From Tubulanus polymorphus (taxonomy: Eukaryota > Nemertea > Palaeonemertea > Tubulaniformes > Tubulanidae): a stretch of DNA of 64,000 nt. Below are positions 12,071-23,990 of the stretch, in pieces (position 1 is the first letter of the stretch; each line of letters starts with the position of its first letter). The stretch spans positions 4,312,072-4,376,071 of the forward strand of contig NC_134034.1 in the NCBI RefSeq assembly GCF_964204645.1, read 5' to 3'. A program made the translations under genes and the position numbers. Under the pieces are notes generated by a model. The model made no database searches. It worked only from the letters and a program-made list of their open reading frames with translations, and was not told where the DNA came from.

Positions 12071-13317
12071 TTATTCTACAGCGATTAGTGTAAACTAATT
12101 GCCTGACTACATTTACATTTACATTTACTCTTTATTGCTCCAAATTGTACATAATTTTTCGAGCACAAAAACAACAGTAATATACACAGGAATAAAAGTT
12201 TACATACTTCTGCATAATATTTTAACATAAACTGCAAGTTTTCTTATCACATTTCTATCATTTGTATTGGATAATTTCCTAAATTTGTGGGTAGTTGGGT
12301 TTACTGTGACTACCTGTTGTAAGCTCGTTCAGTTCAGAAATTTTGACTTTGACCTACGATTATCAGTCATAATCTAATCAACTGCCAATTCACGAAGGAT
12401 GTTTGATTTGGCCAGCGTATCTAGGTACTAACCATTGGAATGATGACGTCAATCTAGTATTTCGTTCTGGTTCAGCTCTCAGCTTTTTATTATTTCTTTG
12501 GATAGGTCCTTCGTATGTACCGGTCGCTTTTCATGTCGGAGGCTAATGGAATCATTGGCGGAATGCTCCGTTGTTGTTGGTTTTATTTCGTTGATTAGCC
12601 GAATTTACGCCGCTGTTTATGTGGCACTTTATGATGTTTTCTTCTATTGCGAAAGAATACACCATTATAGCGATCTATTTGCTTTCCATCTCGTTGCCTC
12701 ATTTCCCTCTCGCATTGCCTTCAAGCTCCAAATTGAAGTCATTATTAGATTCAGAATTAAGTATTCATCTTTATTTTCATTAGGTTCAATCACCATTCCA
12801 ATTCTGGTTTTTCGTTTGACAACCTTAACGCCTAGTAATATTCGTCGTGGGTATTAATATTCTTTTTTTCCAATTAAGCATCTCGTGTAGGCCATGCATC
12901 ACTCGGATACCGTAATTAGATAAAATGGAAATTCCACGTTGCAAAATGGTTATAGAACATGTCGCCACTCTGTCGTAGTATGTTTTATGACAATGATGTA
13001 ACTGACGACGGCTGTAGTCCATTTACCGATGAACGCTTTTTGCATCGTCAAGTCTGTCTGGATTGCGGCGACAAACAGAACACAAAAGCTCAGCGTATTG
13101 ACCGTATGCGTCATTTCTGCCATTGCAAGATTACGCATTGATATACAATAGCTGCAGCTATAAAAAGAGGCCTTTTACGATTTAGCACTAGAAGTACTGA
13201 TTAAATAGCGGCACTTGAGTGATACCGGGAATGGGAAACAGCAACAACGCCTAATATATCACCAACTCTCACGCTCTACATTTAGTTATTTCACCGACAA
13301 TAGAAATTAAATTTAAA
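12071..13317. other. No recognised gene
   Basis: ACATTT repeats about three times near 12109-12126. A 119-codon open frame at 12498-12857 has no recognisable domain or splice sites, and is within the length expected by chance in 64 kb of AT-rich DNA. Confidence 0.4.
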
Positions 13318-13470
13318 AAAACAGTTCTTATTATCTTTGTTCTATCGTTTCGGGTGGATTACTTCCACACATCTTCATAGATGTATTTCATTTATTTATT
13401 TTTAAATAAATCTCTGACGATATGAGGAAATAATCCTCCCAAACGTCAGAACAAAAGTAATAAGAACTGT
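13318..13470. mobile_element. Palindromic element with hammerhead-like cores on both strands (copy 3)
   Basis: 'acagttcttattat' (13321) mirrors 'taataagaactgt' (ending 13470), with 'tgttct'/'agaaca' continuing the arms. On the plus strand CTGACGA (13414-13420), a GAGG/CCTC stem and then CAAACGTC (about 13440-13447) follow. On the minus strand ATGAAGA, a GTGTGG/CCACCC stem and GAAACGA occur. Each strand therefore bears a diverged version of the same core. Confidence 0.6.
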
Positions 13471-14094
13471 TTGTTGGATTTGTATTGTGAGTGAAACAAC
13501 TATATATCAAGACTGAAAATAGTCTCAACCATCTGTGCTCTACAGCGCTTAAGTTAGTTCAGTCTCAACTTTGAGGTATATATAGTTTCACAGCTCAGCG
13601 ATAACGGGCTTTCTGCATTAATGATCATTTTACTCGGGGAGCAATAAAGCGGCATTGGAATCATTTTCCAAATTTCAGTCCTACACCCAATCTTTTGTGT
13701 TTGTGGATAAAAGGTACTTTAAATCCCTGACAACTATGTACCCAAATTGCGCATGCTAAGATCTAAAAAAATGGTGGCTTTTTCAAGCGATGAAATCTAG
13801 GATTGAGGGTCGAACGGATTGAGTTTAGATGTCCAATATTGTGTAATCTAATCGGTGCCTCCATCTATCCATTTACCGACGCCGGTACATGCAAAGGCAG
13901 ACTAATTTTCAACGCTCTCCAAAACGATGTACTACACAACGCAGTGAAATTATATAGCTATGAATGGTGAAAAGTTAAATCGTTTTGATCCGTGCCTGGT
14001 GAAATACACCTTAACAAAGCGAATATTTTTTTTTTGTTACGTGAATGAAATAAAAATCATTATTGAATTGGTTTATCCGAATCGCATTGAAGTC

Positions 14095-14424
14095 CGCCCT
14101 ATAACGGGCACCAGACGGCGCAACAAAACACTGAATCATATGTAGTGAAAATAAATTCATTTTCAATGAAATTTGAACTTGATTTTCAGGTTTCCAAATA
14201 CGAAAATTATCAAATTAAGTCGTCGGGTAGATAAATGATTGCCCTTTTCATACGGTGTATTGCATAGATTTCACCCAAAAATTGATTCAGTAATGATAAC
14301 AGTTGATCTTCGTTCAATTGGAGTGTATACAGAAATTGAAACGCGATGACCAAGTACCACTAGCGATCCTGGCGGACTATCGCTGAGTCCTCGCTTCCCT
14401 CGGTAGGGTTGCCGGTACCCCGAT
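14095..14424 (+). mobile_element. TIR element family AATGGGGTACCGGCA, worn copy
   Basis: From 'cactgaatcatatgtagtg' through 'ttcattttcaatgaa' to 'ctagcgatcctggcgg' and 'ttgccggtaccccgat', this aligns in order with the better copies at 36.4 and 48.9 kb. The left terminus is eroded. It is non-coding. Confidence 0.55.
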
Positions 14425-16333
14425 GCAAGTATTTGATTCGTCATAAGGCTTTCAGTATATATATCAAGTGCCATCAATCTAAAGCGTCATGAGACTAGCC
14501 CCAGAATGTGAAATTGTGACTTTCTCATTAGAAGCTTTAATAGGCGGTGATATGTCAAAACGCCCTCGCATTGTCCGAAAGTCGATGGAAAGGCGTAGTC
14601 TTGAAAAACAGACAACAAAAACGATATTCAGCTTTTGTTTCACGAGTGGGGAATGAAAATTATATTGGAAACGTTTAAAGAATTACGATAGGGTTTTTCT
14701 GTTTAAGGCACCCAGGTCCTAATGCTGTCACCGTATATATACATGCAATTCCAAAAATATTAGACTAACTTTCTATTTGGAGTTTTGGACGGTTTCATTG
14801 ATAACCATATATACTTTTAATCACGGAAAAGTTAATACCGATTGACATTTGGTATACGCATCGGAAATTGCAATGAGGAAGACAAAATAGCTGCAAGGGC
14901 AATGATCCTGTGGTATCCTCGCGCGTCACTTAATTGAATTTCCCGTTTTCGCAGTTAGCGTTGTAAGTTCCCTATCGAGAAAATAGCACGTCAAGAGTCG
15001 TTTTGATTAAAGGGCGCTGCACCAAAAAGGTAATTTAAAGATGAAAAGACCCCGTTTGACCCCCGTAAGCACGCAGTCTATTTGCCGATTGGAAATATTT
15101 GTTAGCGTTGCTTAGACGTCGACGATCGCTCGAAAGCGATGATTAATTAGGACTGTTAAATTATCGGTTGGAAAATGTTTTGAATATTTTTGCCGATAAT
15201 ATTCTATCAATTTGAATTTTGACACCGACCTAAAGCTCCCGGTATGCTTGGTGGTAACCAGAGGGTCTTATCAATACCCCACTGAACCTGAACTTTTATA
15301 ATGAGAAACGATGCATCTCTTTTTAGGCGCATCAACCCTTACGTACGCCCTTACCCCATGTATTAACGTGAGCATATATTTCAATGAAATGCGTGGATCG
15401 TCGATCGATGAATAATCTTCAGGGCCTGGTTTTATGGACCGGTATTACCTTTAACCCTGGGGCTAATTCAATTGAAAATGAATTGAGTTAACTCGGGTTT
15501 GAGGTAACAATAGTCTGTAAAACCGGCTACAGATTTTCTGGCTGAGCGTGTTCTTTCTATCTATGCGGGAGATGTCCGTAATGCAGCGCAACTCACAGGC
15601 GTATACAGCGACGGATCCCCCACAATAGTCTTGCTCGCTATTATGTGATTTCCATAAGTAATGAAGTGAAATTTGGGAAAGATCGCTATTCAATTTGCGA
15701 GTGAAGTTAAAACGTACTCCGTTCGTGCCTAGAACGCGTCTGCGCGCATTAGATTCTTAAAAGTATTCTGGGGGAAATCCTCTCTTTTCCAGACCCCCTT
15801 CCTAATTTGTGCATCCCCCTCCTTGAAATCCTGGATCCGCCGCTGTTATAGCGTGTCACTTTTACTTAATTTCTTGTAAAATCCTCCCACGCGTGCACAC
15901 ACACACACCACAACCTAAGTTCTTTGTCTGGAGAGGAATCGGATTATCGCCGGCCAATTGGGGTTTTACGAAATCCTACATGCTTCCACCTGACGACTGT
16001 TTCTTAATCGTACCATAAAAGCTTAACAGCGCGCAAAAAGACTGACCAAATTGGATTTGATATGCCGAACGATCAACACGCGATTGTCTGAGCGTGCCAC
16101 CTATCGGGCTTAACAGAAGCCTTCTCGAGACTGCGTCATATGTATTTTCAATTGTAAAATATAGACTTAGAAATGATAGGCGTGTTTTTTATCATATATA
16201 GTTCATATATGCATCAAGCAGCAGTTGCCCCAACAACGCTAAGATAGATTACTAACTGCGGCAATCGACGATTCTGCTCGTAGCAAGTGAGAGTTTGGAC
16301 GGTTAATATAAACCTATCAACGAAGTAAATAAA
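14425..16333. other. No recognised feature
   Basis: I see no exon with consensus splice sites and no clear repeat, apart from a short CA run near 15897-15910. Confidence 0.4.
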
Positions 16334-16375
16334 GCGAGGAAGACTGATTAACTATAGTTAATCAGTCTTCCTCGC
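16334..16375. repeat. Perfect 42-bp palindrome
   Basis: GCGAGGAAGACTGATTAACTA is followed immediately by its exact reverse complement, with no loop. A perfect palindrome this long is very unlikely by chance. It could be the joined ends of a foldback element or a DNA-hairpin relic. Confidence 0.9.
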
Positions 16376-17474
16376 CTAAGTTTTCTCTTAAGTTAATCAA
16401 AATGGGCAATGAAAAAATGACCCGTTGTAAAATAGCCCGGGTAAAGAAACTTTATATTATCCATGATTTAAAAACCGTTTTATTCCGTGTTAGCTACACA
16501 TAGTTTCCAGAGGAGCGTATATGAACTTCTATAAGGAGCCTTGCGCTATATAAGTGACAATCTATCATTATTATCATTCTTATGATGATGAAATATTCTA
16601 GAGATGATTAAGAAATAAATTGACTAATTTCACCGAAGTTAAAATGACTGATAGCGATCTCGGCCTCGCTGTACTTTCGTAACTTATAAGTCTAAAATTG
16701 GTCTTAGACCGTATTATATACTTGAATAGGATTGTAAGATGGGCTTAATAACTAAGACAGCTTTGAACTAGTCCTGCTATATAAATGGGAGCGAGATGGA
16801 GGGGGATTGATGCAAACTATACTGAATAAGGGTGGGGTGCGAAATTTAGAGTAAAGGAAATTCAGGCTGCTGAGGTATGCGCGGAACGGAGCTGCATGAG
16901 CCTGTGATAAATACAGCCGGTGACTGAAGATGGAGATATTGCTCAAGAAAGCTGGTATAAAACATAGTTCGCGCGATCAAACGCATCATTCTTTGCTTCG
17001 GTCGCAGATTTATGAGTCTAAGCGTATGATGACAGTTTGATAAGCGGCACTGTTTGATAAGTGTCATATCGGATATAAGCCGCGCTGAAAATACACACTT
17101 CATCTGCTGCGCGGTTTAATAACTTATCGTTTGCTTTGAACGTGTAATTTGAGAAAATGAGTTTTTCAAATCGCGCGACGTCGCGCGGAACTCGACAATC
17201 ATCTCGACCTCAGATAACGTCGGTTAATTAATAACTGTTTTACATCATAGATTATGCAATTCCAGGGACTCTTTTCTAAAATTTTGCCAGTGCTTACTTT
17301 TAGGGCAGTTATTTCAAAATTCTTGCTCGGTGGTACTTATGTCGAGCGGTGAAGAAATCGGCATCGTCCGTTTGTGAAAATGAGTTTCATGACTGGAAGA
17401 ATGGTATTAATCTTGCATTTAAAGTTAACAAGTTAGAAACATATAAAACCCCACAACATATTCTTATTTGAGGA
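16376..17474. other. No recognised gene
   Basis: 'ttgcgctatataagtgacaa' near 16540 repeats a phrase from 4.26 kb and is followed by ATT/ATC runs. The minus-strand open frames at 16752-17103 have no support. Confidence 0.4.
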
Positions 17475-17580
17475 GAGAATCCCACAATGATAATAAAAAG
17501 TCCGAAAATGAAACTTCGAGATAGTAGTTTATTTCAACGTTTCGACTATATCCTAATAGTCATCTTCAGGAATAATGAGA
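17475..17580 (-). mobile_element. Half-palindrome with hammerhead-like core (copy 4)
   Basis: It starts 'gagaatcccacaatgataat', as copy 1 does. On the minus strand it reads CTGAAGA (17569-17563), then a perfect 6-bp stem II GACTAT...ATAGTC, then GAAAC (17543-17539), then GTTGAAATAAAC. This is one of the cleanest cores. The other arm appears lost or replaced by an AT run at 17599-17614. Confidence 0.65.
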
Positions 17581-17631
17581 TACTACAGAAATTATGAGAT
17601 ATATATATATATACAATCCTCATCATCGAGA

Positions 17632-18190
17632 TTGCCACGGTACGAAACCCTGCCACACTAGACTGCGGCTGCGCAGCTGTACATGCGCATGTGTACCGCG
17701 CGAAAACTTGCGGCACCAATCAGAATGCTCGTTGTATAATCGCTATAAATGAACTATGACATTATAACTATAAGGAGAGAAATCCCACATTGATTCAGTC
17801 CGATGTAAAAAAATACTCGAATAGAAGAGAATTTGTTAAGAGCAACATTTCGGCTAAACATTATTAGCCTGATGATTGCTCTAATAGTGTTAAGGCGAAA
17901 CGTTGCTCTTAATAGATTCTCTTCAATTCTAGTAAAATTTTTAATCTTGGACTGAATCATTGTGGGATTTTTCTCGTCATCCATCTTACACGGATATAGT
18001 GTATCTTCTCGTCGCATTATAACTATAAATAAAAAATCCGGGCTAAAATAAAACAAGATTTCTGATTGGCAAATAATTAGACCATCTAAGCTGTGCATGT
18101 GCCTGCGCACTCGGGCTGGTGTGACAGGGTTTCGTGCCGTGGCGATGCTTGGTTCAATCAGGTTCGAATCCCTGCCGGGGAGGATGCTTG
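17632..18190. mobile_element. Host foldback/SINE-like element, interrupted
   Basis: The left part 'gccacggtacgaaaccctg' near 17633 is antisense to the right part 'cagggtttcgtgccgtggcg' near 18125, so the outer element is itself an inverted repeat. The right end has a B-box-like GGTTCGAATCCCTGCC (about 18163). Related sequence is at 38.76-39.07 kb, and 'caatcagaa.atgctcgtt' recurs near 34155. The element is split by the insertion at 17774-18014. Confidence 0.55.
17774..18014 (+). mobile_element. Palindromic insertion with hammerhead-like core and 14-bp target duplication (copy 5)
   Basis: CATTATAACTATAA occurs at 17760-17773 and 18015-18028, exactly flanking a 241-bp palindrome. This is the signature of a target-site duplication. 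Arms: 'aaatcccacattgattcagt' against the reverse complement of 'actgaatcattgtgggattt', and 'gaagagaat...ttaagagcaac' against 'gttgctcttaat...ctcttc'. At the apex the plus strand reads CTGATGA (17869-17875), a weak stem, then GAAAC (17897-17901). No open frame is credible. Confidence 0.75.
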
Positions 18191-19299
18191 TCAGTATCTA
18201 CTTGTCTTATCGTGTATCTTAGCGATTGTTTCTTCATAGCTCCTGTCTTGAACCATTCCTTCGTGACAACTGTTTTTCTAAATCACTGTAATTCATTATT
18301 AAATCATGAAAGTGTCAGACAGTAAACGCCTTGATATCAACTGGTGGGTTTTTACTAGGTGTCGTGCTCAGCTGTGAGGGAGTTCTAGTCACCCGATGCG
18401 ATATCGTTTGGGTGTTTCTCAATTTCTGTTCCTGACGGGTTTGTATATTGCGTGCGCGATAACCCCGAAGAACAACTCTCGGGTATATTCGCGGATATGT
18501 ATTTGCATGCATACAAAATTCCTGATCGTTCAGAGTTCGGAAATGATTTCAATTAGGTATCACACGAGTTGGATTTCAAAAGGTGAACGTCCGCGGGTTT
18601 TGCATGTGTTCAGAAAGTTGTTTTAGTTCGCTGTATACATTCGGATTGAAAATGAACTACAAACGCCATACATAAGACAAACGTATGGTCATTATACATA
18701 CGTATCACTTTCAGAAGGTGTTCGATCGCACGTCACATTTTCCTGAGACGTTAAAAGGCCTTACACCAGGCATTACGCGCTTAATCAGCAAGCTATCAAA
18801 AGGGATCGCGAATTCATGACTAGGTTTGATCCGATGGTTTCAGAGCCTGACTCACATCGAAGGAACTGTTTATTTTCCTAACCATATTTTGTTAGGAATA
18901 AACATCGAAACAAACGTATTCTGCCATTGGTGATGTTGTGCAGCCGACTTATGATATAAGCAAGAATTTATGAGACGAGGCATTTTGCGGCTAGATAATA
19001 GTTACAATATTGGTCTTCAGTTTCCATAAATATATGTATACATATATTCATGTCAGATTACAGTCATGATCTATACGTAATTAATCTTTTTTTATAATTG
19101 GGTAAGATGTTTTGTTGGAATTCAGATTGGTTTTTAACCTTTAGACTATTAATTTCATTTCATTCCGAGCACCGTGAAAACTTCGGCCAACCCCATACTC
19201 AAATATTGCTATACCTGTATCACCAACTTCGATTATTTAACGAAATTGGGTACCGGCGCCGCTACTCAATCGAGAACTCGAGAACTTGTTCGCTACAAG
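18191..19299. other. No recognised feature
   Basis: I see no supported exon or repeat in this stretch. Confidence 0.4.
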
Positions 19300-19630
19300 T
19301 CATCTTCACCCGTCAAGGGATTCGAACCCACTCTGCTAAAGCCGTTCCCGAACCCCTTGACCTCACGAGTCGTTGGAGTCGTTACTAGCCGACCAGAATC
19401 AGATCGGGCTAATCACAGCGCTTGTTACAAACGACATTAGGCATCTATGGAATTCCTGGTAAATGGACCAATCAGCGAACACGTAGCGAACGCGGAAGTA
19501 TTGTCGCGTGTTGATATATGACGTCATGCGCAAAAGCGCTAGTAATGAAATCGCACGTCGTGAGGCCAGGGGGCTGGTGGAAGCGAGTTCAGGAGCGATA
19601 CCGGACCCCTGGCAAGCGAGGATGGCTACA
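19300..19630. mobile_element. Interspersed repeat, about 300 bp (copy A)
   Basis: 'gagtcgt..gagtcgttact', 'atcacagcgcttgt', 'atatgacgtcatgc.aaaagc', 'agtaatgaaatc' and 'gagcgataccggacccctgg' followed by 'caagcgagga' recur in the same order at 41445-41705. Upstream, 'gggattcgaaccc' (19318) is an antisense B box, so this may be a tRNA-derived SINE on the minus strand. Confidence 0.65.
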
Positions 19631-19804
19631 AGTTAACTTACCCGGTATTCCGCGTTGGATTTCTTCTACATTTCATGGAGAATTGAATGATCTTTTTGAA
19701 TCTTTTAATCTTCTTAGAAAATCGAGGAACAATGAAAACCATTCTAATACCTGAGCAGAAAAATGAAGCCTAAGTTAAATGCATATTGAAAATGAACTGA
19801 TTTC

Positions 19805-19960
19805 GACTAGGATTAGGATTAGGATTAGGATTTTATTTACACTCCAACCATCTCATGGTACACGGAGGGAGACTTATACAAAGTATACAATATTTACAAT
19901 TAACAGAAAGTATAAACTTGGTTTGATAAAATATAACTAAGTTGACTAGACTTAGTGCTC
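19805..19960. repeat. Repeat with ATTAGG run
   Basis: An (ATTAGG)n run of about 4-5 units (19807-19833) leads into 'tttacactccaaccat', 'catggtacacggaggga' and 'tataaaatataac'-like text. This text recurs at 25022-25180 and, inverted, near 32130-32170. It is not the canonical TTAGGG telomere repeat. It is probably the tail of an interspersed element. Confidence 0.5.
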
Positions 19961-20247
19961 GCCACGCCTCTGGTGGGTAGATGGTGAAGCGGGTTCCCCA
20001 ATGTGGCGATTGAGATTCTGGGCAATTAGCTTCCTCCTGTGGCATCAAACCGTTTCTTCGGGATAGTTAAAAAAGTTCTATACATGTTGATTGAATAAGT
20101 TAAAATTGTGGAACACAGACTCGTGTCTGGAAGATGCTCAAATGCCATAAATGAAATCCTCGATTTCCCGTGGCGTCGCCGGGTACGCATTGAATAGCTG
20201 TATTACAGACGAATTTCGCTAATAGACGGTTCAGCGATGGGACTCCG

Positions 20248-20281
20248 TGAAGTTCATTGAAATCGATTTCAATGAACTTCA
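20248..20281. repeat. Perfect 34-bp palindrome
   Basis: TGAAGTTCATTGAAATC is followed at once by its exact reverse complement. The inner GAAATCGATTTC also occurs near 26715. Its role is unknown. Confidence 0.85.
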
Positions 20282-20519
20282 TTGATTTCTTTATCCCACA
20301 ACTTTAATCCTAGTTTTGTGCACACACTCATCAGTCTGTTTTTTTTTCTATGCATCGCGACTGCTAATTTAAACCAATACAGATACGTAGGCAAAAAGAA
20401 AGTAATTTATTTTGTGCCCTCTATCTCATCTTCTGTCGAGTCCCTCGTTATAAAACCGAACGCTTTCGTATGTTTTTTAAAGAGGATATTACCATAGTCG
20501 CATCGGATGTAATTAACCG

Positions 20520-21130
20520 AACTATAATAGAGCGCCGAGGCTTGATTTCGTTAAACCGCGTCGTTCGGCGTCATGTCGTATGTTCCCCGCGTCACTCGCG
20601 TGCGTGCGCGATGCTCGCCCGCTCTCGGCGTCTTAATGCAACTTAGTAACGAGACGGAAAATTGATTAGCGGTTTACTAGCGGCCGGTGAGCTCTTACTT
20701 GCGCGCGACTCTTCTGTACCGCGAGCGTTTCTCTGCGGAAAAGGACATCACATTTGCGACATACACCTTCGCGTAAGCGTACGTAACTATAATTGCGTTC
20801 GGTTTGCAATTATTAATCAGAATCTTCATTAGCTTCCCTCAGCATCACGAGACGATATCGACTCCGTGCGCGGTTTACTGCGATACGAACGATCTTTTTT
20901 GCCGACTTCGTAGCTGTAACCGTAGCTGGACGGAGTAAACTATCGCTGCTTTTCGAATAGAAAGTAGTCGCGCTATCCGACTAGCTTGTTACTCGAAATC
21001 GAATATAACGGTTGATTCAGGAAAAAGGCAGGCGTTATCGATCGACCGACGAAACGCACCGAGAAGTGAAGATTTCAGCCGATTTTGAATTCAACTCGAA
21101 AAAGCACGGACGCATTATATACGTATATAC
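20520..21130. promoter_or_regulatory. CpG-rich block, possible promoter or 5' UTR
   Basis: The density of CG dinucleotides here (for example 'ccgcgtcactcgcgtgcgtg' near 20587 and 'cttgcgcgcgactc' near 20699) clearly exceeds the flanks. It lies about 7 kb upstream of the first PDFR exon found, and could hold its transcription start and untranslated first exon. No TATA box or start codon with signal peptide was identified. This rests on composition and position only. Confidence 0.3.
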
Positions 21131-22649
21131 GCGGTGGACTATAGGACTGAAAAAGTAATCTCCTTGTTTTGATAACTAGATGGATGATTGTTTACTTTTT
21201 CTGGCGATCTTAAATGACACCCGGTCCCTATTTTAGTATTTTCATGTCGAGGTGATCGGGCTGCATCGTTTAAAAGATCGTGGACATCGCATTCGAGCCC
21301 GCGGAACTGAGAAAAGTTCTCCTGGGGGCGAATTCCAGGCAGAAAATTGCTGCGAAAGATTATTCCGTCATTGGTTTTTTTATACCAGCGGCGTTCGATA
21401 GTAAACTGCGGTTTGGAAGTTAAGTTTTAACAAATCAGCGTCGATTGATCGTCATCGCTTCGTCACCGACTCAGCGTCATATTAGGCGCCGAACAAAAAA
21501 ATTTCATTTTCTAAACTTTATTCAGCCGATTCTTGCATTCGAGAATTTCGTTTGACTGAAAGGAATATTGAATTATCTAAAAAAGTTAGTCACGTAAGAC
21601 AGGTTTTTCTTACCGAAGAAAGAAAATACAGGACTCGAACCCGATCTCATATTATTTCAGCACAGTTCACATATTCGTTGAGCGCAATCATGTCGGATAC
21701 CAGTTACGTAGCTACAATCTATACGAATATGAAAGAGGTAGGATGGTTTATTCGTTATTTGTTAGTTAACATCTCTCGAAATACGAGCCCGGTGGAGCCT
21801 GGTAGTACTGTTTTTTTTTTGTTGTTCTTAGTTTCTTACAGAATCTTGCAGCGACTTTCGATATTTCAAATGTGTTTTCTGCCTCCAAACCCAAACAAGG
21901 GCTGAAACCGTGTTTAATATTCTAGCCAGTGTCCCTTAGATAGTAGGCCATGCATAAGACACAGGAATGTCGGAAAAATAATCGGCATAATAGAATTGTG
22001 ATGTCCGTTTTTTCTATTCATTTCTATTATTAGTTTCTTCGTAAAAGCCGAATTTTCTAAGACGAAAACTCGCGCATGTCGGCTGAAAAATTTATACGAT
22101 AAAGGCAAAATCATGTTTCTAAGTCGCCTTTGTTTTCGTTCATTCAAAAGCAGGCGAACATTCAAGACTTCTTTCAACTTGGACCGTAGATTATTACAAC
22201 ATCCACGGGGGATGGATAAACATAGTAATTTGTATATATTCTCAAAAAAGTTAGTTTCCGTGTATAAGAAATTATTCATTATCGATACATTTCGACCATT
22301 CTCTCATTAATAAATTTTACCAACTAAAATAAAGTTATGTCTCATGTTGAAGAACTATCGTCGGTTCGCTGTCCCGGTATACTTCCTAAAACTTGGAGTT
22401 TCGGTGAAAAAGTCGGCAAATGTGTGTGCCAGTCCTGCAGCGTCCGACTTAGGTGTGGTTTACTGTGTTGAAGCACGAGAGATTATATTTCACGACCAGG
22501 CGGGTTCCAAAATTTAATAACCCTTTGATTACGTATGTAAAGATAAATTCCTGTTTTCGCAAAACTTATTATACCATGGGGTAGAAAATGAAATGTTTCC
22601 GTTTCATTCTTGGCAAGTGTAGATGAGACGATCAAGACAAGTGACAGTG
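21131..22649. other. No recognised gene
   Basis: The open frames at 21552-21905 and 21914-22279 (117 and 121 codons) lack recognisable domains or conserved motifs, and I do not call them genes. Confidence 0.4.
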
Positions 22650-22790
22650 AAATTACGCGCACTCACGGGGGACCGAACCCGGGTATCGTACGTGTAGAAA
22701 GCAACCATTAAACCAATAGAACTAGCTCCACTTGGCCAGTGGTAATACAGCTTGTCCTATATGCGTAACATAAATACCACCAAATAAGCA
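22650..22790 (-). mobile_element. tRNA-derived SINE head, antisense
   Basis: 'gcgcactcacgggggaccga' followed by 'acccgggtatcgtacgtg' is a diverged copy of the 9.47 kb head. On the minus strand the B box reads GGGTTCGGTCCC. 'ggccagtggtaatacagctt' and 'gcgtaaca' also match. The body seen at 9.6 kb is missing. Confidence 0.6.
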
Positions 22791-23990
22791 AAAATTAAAT
22801 CTATCGAACAAATAAAAGGGAGGATCATGAGAACACATTCGTCGTTTGTTACTTATCATAGTTTTTTTCAATTGCTGAAGTGATTATGAATTCGAGGCGG
22901 TCGGTCGTCTACGATCCAAAATAAAAAAAAAACGAAAAGATTATACCTTGCTCGTCATCACTAAAAAATTCCGCCTGCATCGGAAAGTGAACCGGCCCTA
23001 AAATCAAATGCGCCCTCCCGCATCAATACCCTACAAAAGTTCTGTTTTGTTTGTTTTATCGGAGATTAGAATTTGCTATATATGCAAATAAATCATTAAT
23101 CATCATTATCATTATCATTATTTTATGATTCATTAACTTTATTATTCTAGTCATTGATTTCGTCATTAAGAATGGACCCGTCCGCGGTTTCGCAAAAACG
23201 ATCACATCGTACGATTTTCGTTTTCATTATCTTCGTTCATGTCGTCGTCATCAATAACCGTTATAATCATAATTCAAGTGAAGTCATCGAGAATGAGGAG
23301 GTCATCGTCAGCCGGGAATCGATGTTTTACAATTGACAATTCCTAGTCGCTGTTTTTCAAACTCCGGTACATACCGGCACGCTGCCTCTTTCTTACGTAG
23401 GTATGTGATGTTTCTTGGAAAATGCACGACGTTCACGAGTGTAGTTATTATAGTTTATCCACGCTTCAGTTCCTTCTGAATTTCAAATTAAATCAAACCA
23501 ACTTTCCTCTCTAAGAAGTGGATATCTACCATAAACGAGAACTCGACCGAGCGCGCGGTGAAAAATTCAATTTAAACGCGCCAGGCGCGTGTACGAATAT
23601 TTGGATTCTCGTGCCTGAAATCAAGTTCGAACGTAGTTGGTTGATCGTAGGAACTGATAAATATAAAAATCAGGTTTGTGGATAAAATTAAATTGCAATA
23701 TTGAGTTATATTGCTTTAACTGTTGTCCTGGGGTTCAGAGCATTTTTCGAACAGTGACCCAGCGAAAGGGATAGGTATGCGTCTCAGTAACGTTAACGTG
23801 AGTTATCATGACAGACCTGTGTGTCAAAATCACTTACCGGGATCAGAAAATCACAATGCTACCAAGCAAACGACGCGCAACGGCGGAAATGTCCTCTTTA
23901 TAGCGCAAGTATCACAGCTGGCCGCTGGCGCAGCTTACCGAGTCCTTTGACGTGAGGTGGATTATGCGGTTTTTAACGCGATGAAAATGG
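22791..23990. other. No recognised gene
   Basis: There is simple ATC/ATT sequence near 23095-23125. The 75-codon plus-strand frame at 23723-23950 has no domain resemblance and no start or splice support. Confidence 0.4.

Noticed and set aside
17754-18110. 118-codon minus-strand open frame
   Set aside because: It is made almost entirely of the palindromic insertion and its host repeat.
19807-19833. Interstitial telomere repeat
   Set aside because: The unit is ATTAGG, not TTAGGG, and it forms the edge of an interspersed repeat that recurs at 25.0 kb.
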